From CAZRHR01 sp964599915 (lineage in GTDB: Bacteria; Bacteroidota; Bacteroidia; CAIKAF01): DNA of 32,961 nt. Each line of letters starts with the position of its first letter. Positions within the stretch are counted from its first letter, which is position 1. Positions 26,364 through 32,961 of the stretch are shown here, in pieces. Both the position numbers and the translations under genes were made by a program. Location of the stretch: NCBI GenBank assembly GCA_964599915.1, contig CAZRHR010000024.1, positions 1 to 32,961 on the forward strand, given 5' to 3'. The notes beneath the pieces were generated by a model that saw nothing but the letters and a program-made list of their open reading frames with translations, was not told the DNA's origin and did not search any database.

Positions 26364-27710
26364 ATGTCAGCTTTTTCTCAACTGCATCCACGACGCAACA
26401 TGCTTGTAAAAGTGTTGCTGGTTTTTATTTTGTCTTTGTTGTTGCTTATTCCACAGGGGATGGTTTCCTCCTTGATTTGGGAGCGACAGTCGGTACAGGA
26501 AAGTGCCATTTCCGAAGTAAGTGAAAAATGGGGTGGAGAACAAGTCTTAGGTGGACCTTACCTTTCCATTCCTTACAAAGAAAAAAGAGAGGAATGGGAA
26601 GAAATCAAAGACAATAGGGAGCAAGCGGTGCGTAAAGAGGTAAAGATTTTCTACGATGAGCACCAATGGGTGGTTTTACCCCGTTTACTTCGTATTCATG
26701 TGCAGGTGATGCCTGAAATTCGCAAACGCGGAATTTATCAAGTGGTGGTGTACCGTTCTAAGGCTTCACTCACAGGTACCCTTACCATGCCGCCGGCCAG
26801 AGATTTAGGCATTGATTCCTCTTTGGTGGATTGGAATAAGGCCCGCTGGATTTTTGCTTTGCCTGATCCCAAAGGCATTGAAACCGCCGAATTACATGTA
26901 AATGACCAAGACTTGTCCTTGGTATCGGGAGAAATTCCCAATAACCAGCGAGGCATATCCGCTAAAATGGACGGGTTAAAACAAGACATGAGCCTGTCCT
27001 TTGACCTTCAATTGGACGTCAATGGCAGCCAAAACCTATCTTTTGTTCCTTTGGGTAGAACCACCGAAGTCCATGTTGAAGGTGCTTGGCCTTCTCCCAG
27101 TTTTAATGGCCAATTTTTGCCCGACTCCTCTCAAGTGGGAAAATCTTTTGCCGCATGGTGGAAAATTCTTCATTTAAACCGTTCTTTCCCGGAAACCTGG
27201 AAGGACCAAACCTATGATGTGTCCGAAGACGTGTTTGGCCTATCGCTTTTTTCTCCTGTGGACCATTACCAAAAGTCGCATCGCAGCGTGAAATATGCCT
27301 ATATGTTTATTGTCTTGACCTTTATTGCCTTGTTTTTTATGGAAATGTGGCAAAAAGTTTTTGTCCATCCCATGCAATATTTATTGACCGGATTGGCTTT
27401 GGTCATTTTTTACTCGCTGTTGATCGCCTTGTCCGAGCACTGGAGTTTTAATTGGGCCTATTTGGTTTCCTCCTTGGCCACGGTGGCGCTCATTGGAGGT
27501 TACATTCGTGGAATCCTAAGTTCTACGAGATTATCCGCCATGATGTCCGGTATATTGACCATTTTATACACCTTTATTTTCATCATCCTGCAACAAGAAG
27601 ATTATGCTTTATTGATGGGGTCCATTGGTATGTTCCTCATTTTGGGCATTATCATGTATTTCAGTCGGAAAATTGATTGGTCGTTATCTACTGAGACCCC
27701 TCAATCATGA
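26364..27710 (+). CDS. creD: CreD-like inner-membrane protein
   Basis: Inner-membrane protein of 448 residues, the usual CreD length; in Gammaproteobacteria CreD is linked to colicin E2 tolerance and the CreBC regulon. One N-terminal helix (about 14-35, VLLVFILSLLLLIPQGMV) is followed by the family block VSEKWGGEQVLGGPYLSIPY. A large periplasmic domain comes next, then four to five helices from about 310 to the end. No creB/creC two-component genes are adjacent, so control must differ from E. coli. Its stop overlaps the next ATG by 4 nt. Confidence 0.88.
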   Translation: MSAFSQLHPRRNMLVKVLLVFILSLLLLIPQGMVSSLIWERQSVQESAISEVSEKWGGEQVLGGPYLSIPYKEKREEWEEIKDNREQAVRKEVKIFYDEHQWVVLPRLLRIHVQVMPEIRKRGIYQVVVYRSKASLTGTLTMPPARDLGIDSSLVDWNKARWIFALPDPKGIETAELHVNDQDLSLVSGEIPNNQRGISAKMDGLKQDMSLSFDLQLDVNGSQNLSFVPLGRTTEVHVEGAWPSPSFNGQFLPDSSQVGKSFAAWWKILHLNRSFPETWKDQTYDVSEDVFGLSLFSPVDHYQKSHRSVKYAYMFIVLTFIALFFMEMWQKVFVHPMQYLLTGLALVIFYSLLIALSEHWSFNWAYLVSSLATVALIGGYIRGILSSTRLSAMMSGILTILYTFIFIILQQEDYALLMGSIGMFLILGIIMYFSRKIDWSLSTETPQS

Positions 27711-28495
27711 AGTGGAAGTGTTGGATTGGGATTTTTCTGGTGGGTATAGGTTGTAGTCAGCCGGTGCAGGAAGAAGCGGAGGCTTCCATGCTTCCTGACC
27801 CTGTCGGGTTTTCGTTGGGTCAGCGAGCCCTTGTGGCCCAAGCGTTGGCGTTTCCTTTGCCCATCCTTTTCCCCGGGACCTACCATGGAGATGAAGTACC
27901 CGCTCGTGCCTATCAGCGTGCTTGGTTGGGGCTTTTCCAAGAGGGTGACCGTTTTGAACTGGTTCCCACCAAACTCTTGCAGCAACAAGTCGAAGACCCT
28001 CTTTTAGACGCGGCGGGGATGCAAACCGGTTGGGAGGTTCAGGCGGAGAGGCCGGGAACCTGTTTGTTTTTGGTTTCTCCCAGCACCGGAGTGCGTCCGG
28101 GAGAAGTCCAATATTGGATACACCCTAACAGCAGTCTTTTGCCCGGGGACAGCCTTCGCTTTAGTTTTCATGAACAAGAATACCTGTGGTATGCCACAGG
28201 AAACAGGGAGGCCATGTTACGGGCGGAGCCCATGTCCCTTGATTATTCTTTTTGGTGGTGTGTTGTGTCCAATGAAGGTAAGCGATGCACGCCCTTATGG
28301 CATATTGAATCCATGGACGATCAAAGCCCATCCCTATTGTTTGTGGGCGACTTAGATCGTGATGGATTTTTAGATGTGGTGGTGAATGAAGCGGCGCATT
28401 ATAATGTGTTTGCTCCGGCCTTATGGCTATCCGGAGGAGTGTCCGGACCGGAGGCTTTAAGAAAGTTGGGCGGGATGACGGCAGTGGGTTGTTGA
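27707..28495 (+). CDS. hypothetical lipoprotein with FG-GAP-like calcium motif
   Basis: Predicted lipoprotein of 262 residues (signal MKWKCWIGIFLVGIGC, lipobox VGIGC at Cys 16). I do not recognise the body. Near the C-terminus FVGDLDRDGFLDVVVNE has the DxDxDG pattern and flanks of FG-GAP/VCBS-type calcium-binding repeats, but only one copy is present. The end (KLGGMTAVGC) looks like a natural terminus rather than a truncation, although REP-like repeats begin 6 nt after the stop. The ATGA overlap with the creD-like gene implies coupled translation and possibly a shared envelope role. Confidence 0.72.
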   Translation: MKWKCWIGIFLVGIGCSQPVQEEAEASMLPDPVGFSLGQRALVAQALAFPLPILFPGTYHGDEVPARAYQRAWLGLFQEGDRFELVPTKLLQQQVEDPLLDAAGMQTGWEVQAERPGTCLFLVSPSTGVRPGEVQYWIHPNSSLLPGDSLRFSFHEQEYLWYATGNREAMLRAEPMSLDYSFWWCVVSNEGKRCTPLWHIESMDDQSPSLLFVGDLDRDGFLDVVVNEAAHYNVFAPALWLSGGVSGPEALRKLGGMTAVGC

Positions 28496-28500
28496 AGTGG

Positions 28501-28555
28501 GCCCGAGGTGACTCGGCTGCCCTCGGCTGCCCTCGGCTACGCTCGGGCACCTCGG
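28501..28555. repeat. REP-like palindromic repeat block 1
   Basis: CCGAGGTG (28503-28510) pairs with CACCTCGG (28548-28555). Between them lie three tandem copies of a CTCGGCTGCC-like 10-mer (28511-28540), and the core GGCTACGCTC is at 28535-28544. The block sits just after the lipoprotein gene and is much more GC-rich than its surroundings. Confidence 0.65.
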
Positions 28556-28703
28556 TGTCCTTGGGTACCTTGGGTAGCGTTGCTGTTTATTTTCAATAAA
28601 GGTCGTAGGAAAACTCTTTGTATTGAATGTATTGGTATTTCAAAGCTTATGATCTGAAAAAAAGGAAAGGTTGAGTTGCCATGGGGTGATCCTATCCTTG
28701 GGT

Positions 28704-28746
28704 GGTTGAGCGTAGCCGAAACCTAGGGTATTGGAGGCTACGCTCG
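28704..28746. repeat. REP-like palindromic repeat block 2
   Basis: GAGCGTAGCC (28708-28717) and GGCTACGCTC (28737-28746) form a 10-bp perfect inverted repeat with a 19-nt spacer. The unit GGTTGAGCGTAGCCGAAACC spans 28704-28723. The same core occurs inverted in block 1, and a partial copy (TACGCTCAGCC) follows near 28759. Such GAGCGTAG-core repeats are familiar from Bacteroidota intergenic regions. Confidence 0.65.
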
Positions 28747-28824
28747 GGGAAGTAAGATTACGCTCAGCCCGCGATTGGGCCGCGATGCATGGAGCGAGGG
28801 ACGCGATAGAGGCGTGGTGGTGAT

Positions 28825-29823
28825 TTATTGGACCACCAGCTTATATTGCGCGTTGAGGTTGCCCTGCGAAAGATGGACTTGGTATATTCCCGCTGGCACG
28901 TCCTTTAGGGAAAGGGGCTGCAAAATGGTTTCACCGGTGGTAGCCTCTCCGTTCAAGGTTTGGACGGTTCTTCCTTGGATGTCTGTAACAATCACGTTGT
29001 AAGGGCCTGTTTCTGGGGCAGTAAACAAAACGTGGGATTGAGAGGTAGCAGGGTTAGGATATAAGGTGGCCGCAATTGCTTGAATATCGGACGTGTTCAA
29101 GGTGTAATTTCTTCGAACCAAGTAATTATTGGAAGTTTGGCCTTGCGACGTGGAGGAAATCGCAAGGACAACAGGTGCGGCGATACCGGGAACCAAGTAA
29201 TACTGCGTATTCAAGTTGGAAGTGAAGGTAAAGGAAGATCCACCTGCACCGTAGGTATCATTTACCGTGTATTGTTGATCCATTCGAATAACGTTATTGA
29301 GTACCTGACCGCCCGGCATGGTTAGGTTACCATAGCCCACAAATGTATTGGTTAGGTTTCCGGAACGGACTACACCATTGGGGCTTAGGTCAGTAGCTGC
29401 AAATGCGTCGGTGTAAGACTGGTTAAAAGTTAATGGAAATCTGAATCTTTCCTCCGGATTGGAATATACCATTTGAATGGATGCAGTATGAAAGCCCAGC
29501 AAATCAATTTTCTGCGGTGTTACTAAATAAAATGTAACCGCTCCTTGTTGATTGGTCGCCGCGTTGGCCGTAGGAAAGTTAGCTGCGCCAGGAAGGCCAT
29601 TGGGAGAAATGTAGCTTTCTGTAGATGTGTTGGCATTGGTCGTGTCCAAACTGGAAAAATTCCAATTTTGGTTGGCCCCTGTTCCTGCGGTCAGAAGCGC
29701 TTGTACGGGCACTTGAAAAAAGTCAGCGACTGTTCCTTGAGGTGTAGATACACTGTTGTCTAAAACAGGTTGAGCTATGGCATTTCCTGCCATAAACAAC
29801 ATAGCGATGGTTGAATAACGCAT
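28825..29823 (-). CDS. secreted protein with T9SS C-terminal sorting domain
   Basis: Exported protein of 332 residues. The start at 29823 (MRYSTIAMLFMAGNAIAQ) gives a signal peptide; a 19-residue upstream extension is rejected for that reason. The body (about 20-245) is beta-rich, Asn/Thr-rich and not recognisable. The last 85 residues are a type IX sorting domain: ATLYPNPATSQ, then VIVTDIQGRTVQTL, DVPAGIYQVHLSQG and the ending YKLVVQ. The T9SS would carry it across the outer membrane. No TAnnTTTG box was found upstream. It is convergent with the lipoprotein gene across the repeat region. Confidence 0.88.
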   Translation of the reverse strand: MRYSTIAMLFMAGNAIAQPVLDNSVSTPQGTVADFFQVPVQALLTAGTGANQNWNFSSLDTTNANTSTESYISPNGLPGAANFPTANAATNQQGAVTFYLVTPQKIDLLGFHTASIQMVYSNPEERFRFPLTFNQSYTDAFAATDLSPNGVVRSGNLTNTFVGYGNLTMPGGQVLNNVIRMDQQYTVNDTYGAGGSSFTFTSNLNTQYYLVPGIAAPVVLAISSTSQGQTSNNYLVRRNYTLNTSDIQAIAATLYPNPATSQSHVLFTAPETGPYNVIVTDIQGRTVQTLNGEATTGETILQPLSLKDVPAGIYQVHLSQGNLNAQYKLVVQ

Positions 29824-30249
29824 GATATAAAGATGGATTTGGTTGATAGGTTGAAAGAACGATATGGATGGATACGTCAAACATAAAAAATTGAATTGAA
29901 AGTGGTAATGTCAAAAGCAAAAAGTTTTGTCTTGCCCGTTGGTGTTTTGTCAATTCAACTGTTGGAACGTGTTGTTCATTCAAAGGAATTGGGCGATGCA
30001 ACTAACAGATTTTCTTTTACTTTCAGGCATTTCTATGGGATCCACCTCGTGGTTTTGGGTGAGGTCAAATACGGTAGGTATTCATGAATGGCTACTAAAG
30101 CCACCGCGGTTTAAAAGGCGACGTTGAATTTTCTGTATTCATTTATCGTTGGTCTGACATTTAGATATTTAATTTTACTTTTTAGTTTTTAGACCATCTC
30201 AATAGTTAAACGGCTATAAAGCCTGAACAGTCTATCAATATTGCAAAAC
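29824..30249. other. 426-bp gene-poor region
   Basis: Lies between two minus-strand genes and is A/T-rich. On the plus strand a 43-codon frame runs from ATG 29996 to 30127 and ends in a basic tail (KPPRFKRRR); it could be a gene relic but I recognise no family. A short hairpin (GGCT/AGCC around 30211-30222) lies downstream of the ATPase gene, too weak to call a terminator. Confidence 0.4.
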
Positions 30250-31467
30250 TCAATTATTGGGTTGACCTGCTAAAAAATCATATGCAGGTATTAAGTATAT
30301 GGTATGGCCATTGACGCGCAGCGTATCACGTTGATTAAAAGTGATGATTGTTCCTTCATCTTTCTTGAAAAATAGCATGGCATCTAGTAATCCATCGGTC
30401 TCGCGCGTTTTGTTGTCACCATTTATTTCCCAGCAAACCTGTATCAGCATTGTACATTTTTTATTTTCAAAAACCACAAAATCACATTCTTTTTCCTCGC
30501 GGTAATAATAAAGGTCATAGTTCTGTTGCCGTAAATAGAGATAAATGGCATTTTCCAGCAAACGTCCTTTATCATCTGTAAAACTAAGAGAGTTGGCATT
30601 TACCATGCCGTTATCTATGGCATATACCTTTCGCGGGTTTACTGCGATGTTTTTAGCCGACCAGCTAAAGCGTGGAAGAAAGAAAAATAAGTAAGCATCT
30701 TCCAACCAGCTTAGATAATCCGAAGTGGTGTTGGCAGAACCAATTCCGAATTTCTTTTTCAAACTGTTATATGAAGATTCCTTACCGATATTAGACAATA
30801 AAAACAAAGTAATATCCATCAGCGCCTTGGTATTGCGAATGCCGTGGCGTATGGCTATATCACGTAGCACTATATCTTTAAGCAAGGTTTGCAGCACCTC
30901 CGGATTTTTGGTAGTTAGATACTCAGGGAACCCCCCTGCCGTCATATACTGCTCGCAACTGCCTACTGAGACCTTTTGTTTTGTAAAAAGCAGAAATTCA
31001 GGAAATGAAAAAGGAAACATTTCGTGTCTCAAATGCCTGCCCGTAAGGCGCGTACCCAATTCCTTACTCAGAAGCGATGCATTGGAACCGGTTATAAATA
31101 CTTTAGCTCCTCGGTCGTGCAATTGCCGAATATATATTTCCCACGAGTCAACATTTTGAATTTCATCAAAAAAATAGGCATCGGCACCCTGGGGTATGAT
31201 TTCATCCAGTTTCTGAAAATCTTGTACTTCAAAGCCGAAAATTCGAGAATCTTCAAAATTGAAAAATGCCGCTTTGCTATAATACTCACCGATAATCTGT
31301 TTCATAAGGGTGCTTTTGCCGCAACGCCTTATACCCGTTATTACCTCAATATGTTTTTCATTGGGCTTGTACCCTTTCAAAAAAAACCTACTTATGCTGT
31401 TTTTATCAGCCTTTAATTGTTGTTGCTGTGCTTTGTAGGCTTTTTCTATGTCAGCTTTTAGTACCAT
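30250..31467 (-). CDS. AAA_14/DUF4143 family ATPase
   Basis: P-loop ATPase of 405 residues. Walker A is GIRRCGKS (45-52), Walker B is AYFFDEIQ (Asp 101, Glu 102), and sensor-like TGSNASLLS follows. The C-terminal half is DUF4143, with REEKECDFVV and LIQVCWEI, resembling a nuclease-like fold whose catalytic residues are incomplete. Biological function of the family is poorly defined; copies are numerous and mobile-looking in Bacteroidota and archaea. The gene is more A/T-rich than genes before 28 kb, has a palindrome upstream and lies against an IS21 remnant, all consistent with acquired DNA. Confidence 0.88.
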   Translation of the reverse strand: MVLKADIEKAYKAQQQQLKADKNSISRFFLKGYKPNEKHIEVITGIRRCGKSTLMKQIIGEYYSKAAFFNFEDSRIFGFEVQDFQKLDEIIPQGADAYFFDEIQNVDSWEIYIRQLHDRGAKVFITGSNASLLSKELGTRLTGRHLRHEMFPFSFPEFLLFTKQKVSVGSCEQYMTAGGFPEYLTTKNPEVLQTLLKDIVLRDIAIRHGIRNTKALMDITLFLLSNIGKESSYNSLKKKFGIGSANTTSDYLSWLEDAYLFFFLPRFSWSAKNIAVNPRKVYAIDNGMVNANSLSFTDDKGRLLENAIYLYLRQQNYDLYYYREEKECDFVVFENKKCTMLIQVCWEINGDNKTRETDGLLDAMLFFKKDEGTIITFNQRDTLRVNGHTIYLIPAYDFLAGQPNN

Positions 31468-31485
31468 TACACTTAGTTAACGCTT

Positions 31486-31493
31486 CAAAAGTA
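31486..31493 (-). promoter_or_regulatory. -7 promoter box for the ATPase gene
   Basis: The minus strand reads TACTTTTG, an exact TAnnTTTG match 18 nt before the ATG. It lies between the palindrome and the gene. Confidence 0.5.
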
Positions 31494-31504
31494 CAAATAT
31501 TTAT

Positions 31505-31536
31505 ATTACTAAAATAAATTATTTCATTTTAGTAAT
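31505..31536. repeat. 11-bp inverted repeat upstream of the ATPase gene
   Basis: ATTACTAAAAT (31505-31515) and ATTTTAGTAAT (31526-31536) are perfect inverted repeats with a 10-nt spacer. The pair starts 11 nt upstream of the -7 box, covering the likely -33 region, so a dimeric repressor could block transcription there. It also marks the edge of the ATPase unit: IS21 sequence begins 3 nt further on. Confidence 0.6.
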
Positions 31537-31538
31537 GA

Positions 31539-31828
31539 ATAAAAAGTGTTTATGGAACCCATCGAAAGCCCATGCAAACGATGGCCAAATTCGATTTACT
31601 TTTACAAGGCAAATTAGCCTTGCAGAAACCCGATGATATGCAGAGACTAGATCTGATGGAAATTATCGAGGATAGCCATGGGCAAAAATCAACCCTTATC
31701 GCCTCCCAACTACCCGTGGCTTTATGGTATGAAATCATTGCCGAGCCAATGCTAAGTGAGGCCATAATGGATCGCTTAACTGCGAAAGCTCATCAGTAGA
31801 TTTACAAGGCGAATCTTTGAGAAAATAA
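31539..31828 (+). pseudogene. istB: istB remnant (IS21 helper ATPase, C-terminal part)
   Basis: Only the last third of IstB remains. In one frame the block GTHRKPMQTMAKFDLLL is followed by LMEIIEDSHGQKST, IASQLP and a DRLTAKAHQ, matching the C-terminal half of the IS21 helper protein. The Walker B Asp-Asp pair that should follow DLLL is replaced by unrelated residues. A TAG stops this frame at 31797; shifting by one base restores the family tail DLQGESLRK and a TAA at 31826-31828, so one base was lost. The P-loop half and the istA transposase are absent, so the protein cannot work. Confidence 0.8.
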
Positions 31829-31874
31829 ATCTAATTTTATAATCGCTCTTTGATAAACAATCCTAAAAACCTGA

Positions 31875-31917
31875 GGGGGTCAATTTCCCCGGAATAGGGG
31901 GTCAATATCGCCGGAAT
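31875..31917 (+). repeat. IS21 terminal direct repeats
   Basis: Two copies of a GGGGGTCAAT(T/A)TC(C/G)CCGGAAT unit lie in tandem at 31875-31895 and 31897-31917. IS21-family ends carry multiple repeats of this kind, used as transposase binding sites. Confidence 0.7.
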
Positions 31918-32085
31918 GAACAATAGGGAGGTTACAGGTGGAAATGGGGTTTGTCGGCTTCGTTGGCTTCCTTACGCGCTGAGTCCAGTCGATGGAAGAG
32001 CTAAACCCTAATGGTGGAAAACTTTTTTGGATTGCAGGGGCAGGAAAAGGAAAAACGGACGAAAAAGAGCAGGATTTTTTAAAGC

Positions 32086-32110
32086 TGTGGCAATGCCACA
32101 CCATTTTTTT
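32086..32110 (+). terminator. possible terminator hairpin
   Basis: TGTGGC (32086-32091) pairs with GCCACA (32095-32100) around an AAT loop, and seven T follow after CCA. No gene upstream on this strand needs it now; it may belong to lost sequence. Confidence 0.3.
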
Positions 32111-32150
32111 GCCTCCCTTTTTTTGCTGAGAAGCAGCGAGAGAATGAAAA

Positions 32151-32176
32151 GAAAAAGCCCAAGCGGTAAACTTGGG
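32151..32176 (-). terminator. rho-independent terminator, minus strand
   Basis: On the minus strand CCCAAG, a 7-nt loop and CTTGGG (32158-32176) are followed by CTTTTTC. It lies 11 nt after the stop of the truncated membrane-protein frame, as expected for the natural end of that gene. Confidence 0.6.
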
Positions 32177-32186
32177 TAATTCTTAA

Positions 32187-32384
32187 TTATTGTCCTTGTT
32201 CAAAAACCAATTTTATTGGCTTGTAAAAGAATAACAGGAAAATAAATACTGTGATAATTCCATTGTAAATACGGTATGCGCTTTTTTCCCCTGCGATGGG
32301 AACCAGCGGGAATGTTATTGGCTGGTTAAAGTCGATGAGATAAAACCTGCTCCGGAAGAGGCTTATACAATGGCATTGGGCCAA
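32187..32384 (-). pseudogene. truncated membrane protein gene tail
   Basis: A 65-codon open frame with no ATG (only a TTG at its edge) encodes a C-terminal piece: PLVPIAGEKSAYRIYNG, then a membrane helix (IITVFIFLLFFYKPI) and the ending KLVFEQGQ. A good terminator follows, so it is probably the 3' remnant of a real gene whose 5' part was lost. The family is not recognisable. It lies between an IS21 fragment and a damaged phosphatase gene. Confidence 0.4.
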
Positions 32385-32563
32385 TCCCTAGCTTGAGCGG
32401 GTAAAGGATGTGCTCATATGGTTTGCGCTATTTCCTCTGCTTTTTCCTTAGGTTACCTTAGCACATCATGATTTCACCTGTAAGATCTATCCCGGCACTC
32501 ATCGCAAGGACGAAATAGGCAAAGGCTTCATGATAACTTGACCTTCATGTCGCTTGCTTTCTT

Positions 32564-32571
32564 TATTTTTG
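32564..32571 (+). promoter_or_regulatory. -7 promoter box for the phosphatase gene
   Basis: TATTTTTG matches TAnnTTTG exactly, 15 nt before the ATG at 32587. A TTG at 32538 lies 23 nt upstream as a possible -33 element. Confidence 0.45.
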
Positions 32572-32586
32572 GTCAAATCCTCATAT

Positions 32587-32961
32587 ATGACTCGATTGAC
32601 TTTTGGCCTTTGTTGGATGGTGTTATGCCTGAGCCAGATTTTACATGCACAAGAACGTCCCAAATTGGTGGTGATGGAGGTGGTTGATCAAATGATGGCA
32701 GATTATCTCGATAGTTTCATGCCTATTTTTTCTCCTTATTGATTTAAAAGACTGATAAACAGCGGATTTTCTTACCGCAATACAAAATATGCATACTTAC
32801 CTACCTACACAGGTCCCGGACATGCATCCATTGCCACGGGAAGTATTCCAGCGGTGCATGGCATTGTAGCCAATGAGTGGTGGGAAAGAAATGAAAAACG
32901 TGAGGTGTATTGTGTGGAAGATACACAGGCTAAAGCGGTGGGCTTACCTGTGGCAGCGGGG
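32587..32961 (+). pseudogene. PafA-like alkaline phosphatase, interrupted by TGA, partial
   Basis: Start of a periplasmic alkaline phosphatase/phosphodiesterase-superfamily enzyme. A signal peptide ends at LHAQ (residue 22), then KLVVMEVVDQM carries the metal Asp (34). Codon 52 is TGA, at 32740-32742. The same frame continues without a shift: FKRLINSGFSYRN, then LPTYTGPGHASIATG with the nucleophile Thr (about 75), and VANEWW with Asn 21 residues later, the Thr-to-Asn spacing of PafA. Homologues have Gly-Phe-Lys-Arg-Leu here, so a single GGA-to-TGA change explains the stop. The window ends before the C-terminus. It may be a pseudogene, a sequencing error or readthrough. Confidence 0.75.

Larger units (their letters stand above)
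28496..28824. other. 329-bp gene-free region with palindromic repeats
   Basis: Holds the two REP-like blocks, and nothing coding that I can support. The sequence 28556-28700 between them is ordinary and shows no promoter or RNA gene. It separates two convergent genes, a normal place for such repeats. Confidence 0.6.
31539..31922 (+). mobile_element. degraded IS21-family insertion sequence, one end only
   Basis: Consists of the istB tail followed by the repeated IS-end sequence and a CA at 31921-31922, the dinucleotide expected at IS21 tips (TG...CA). The other end and istA are not seen upstream, where the ATPase gene begins instead. It is a dead fragment. Confidence 0.7.
31829..32186. other. 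358-bp region with IS end and hairpins, no gene
   Basis: Holds the IS21 end repeats to 31922, then about 230 nt in which I recognise no coding sequence, followed by two terminator-like hairpins described separately. Confidence 0.5.

Noticed and set aside
32407..32467. GATGTGCT/AGCACATC inverted repeat with a 45-nt spacer
   Set aside because: The arms are only 8 bp, far apart and without context; chance is likely at this window size.
32740..32742. TGA read as glycine (alternative genetic code)
   Set aside because: Several intact genes in the window end in TGA and the genes are of Bacteroidota type, so a point mutation or error is simpler.
1..32961. tRNA, rRNA or riboswitch genes
   Set aside because: No cloverleaf-like or conserved RNA motif was seen by eye; a covariance-model search would be needed to exclude them fully.

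Overview
The window looks like a chromosome segment of a Bacteroidota bacterium. The signs are a type IX secretion (T9SS) sorting tail on one secreted protein, a Bacteroidota-type outer-membrane porin, a long Lgt with a large periplasmic insertion, repeated TAnnTTTG-type -7 promoter boxes, and start codons without clear Shine-Dalgarno sequences. Genus and order cannot be fixed from the sequence alone. Base composition is moderate in most genes and visibly more A/T-rich after about 29.8 kb.

Layout. (1) 67-804: an alpha/beta hydrolase. (2) 835-6759: a tight same-strand run, mtaB - lgt - inositol-monophosphatase-like - NfeD/ClpP-class membrane protease - porin, with 4-nt gaps or overlaps, so probably one operon joining tRNA modification and envelope functions. 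(3) 6853-8446: a secreted PKD plus glycine-rich protein, followed after 7 nt by a pterin dehydratase. (4) 8449-11193: a divergent pair, a fatty-acid desaturase and a CrtI/retinol-saturase-like oxidoreductase, the latter closed by a strong terminator. (5) 11283-14539: an unknown multi-pass membrane protein, an M48 metalloprotease and a FabH-type ketoacyl synthase; the last two are divergent. (6) 14878-21866, minus strand: an efflux operon in the order adaptor lipoprotein, RND pump, TolC-type lipoprotein, and an ABC-type FtsX/MacB permease without an ATPase gene. (7) 22023-26204, minus strand: phosphohexomutase, then RF3 (prfC) overlapping a secreted repeat protein. (8) 26364-28495: CreD-like membrane protein overlapping a lipoprotein. 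(9) 28501-28746: REP-like palindromes. (10) 28825-29823: a T9SS-sorted secreted protein.

From about 29.8 kb to the end the character changes to an accessory or decayed region. It holds a 426-bp gene-poor gap, an AAA_14/DUF4143 ATPase with a palindrome in its upstream region, a degraded IS21 remnant (istB tail with a frameshift, plus IS-end repeats), a truncated membrane-gene tail with its terminator, and a PafA-like alkaline phosphatase interrupted by one in-frame TGA and running off the window edge.

The most unusual general signal is regulatory. For six genes a TAnnTT(T/A)G box ends only 2-4 nt before the ATG, which predicts leaderless or almost leaderless mRNAs; a second group has the box 15-21 nt upstream. 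I did not find a clearly new multi-gene system. The best candidates for follow-up are the efflux operon with an orphan ABC permease, the divergent desaturase/carotenoid-type oxidoreductase pair, the glycine-rich secreted protein and the ATPase/IS21 junction.
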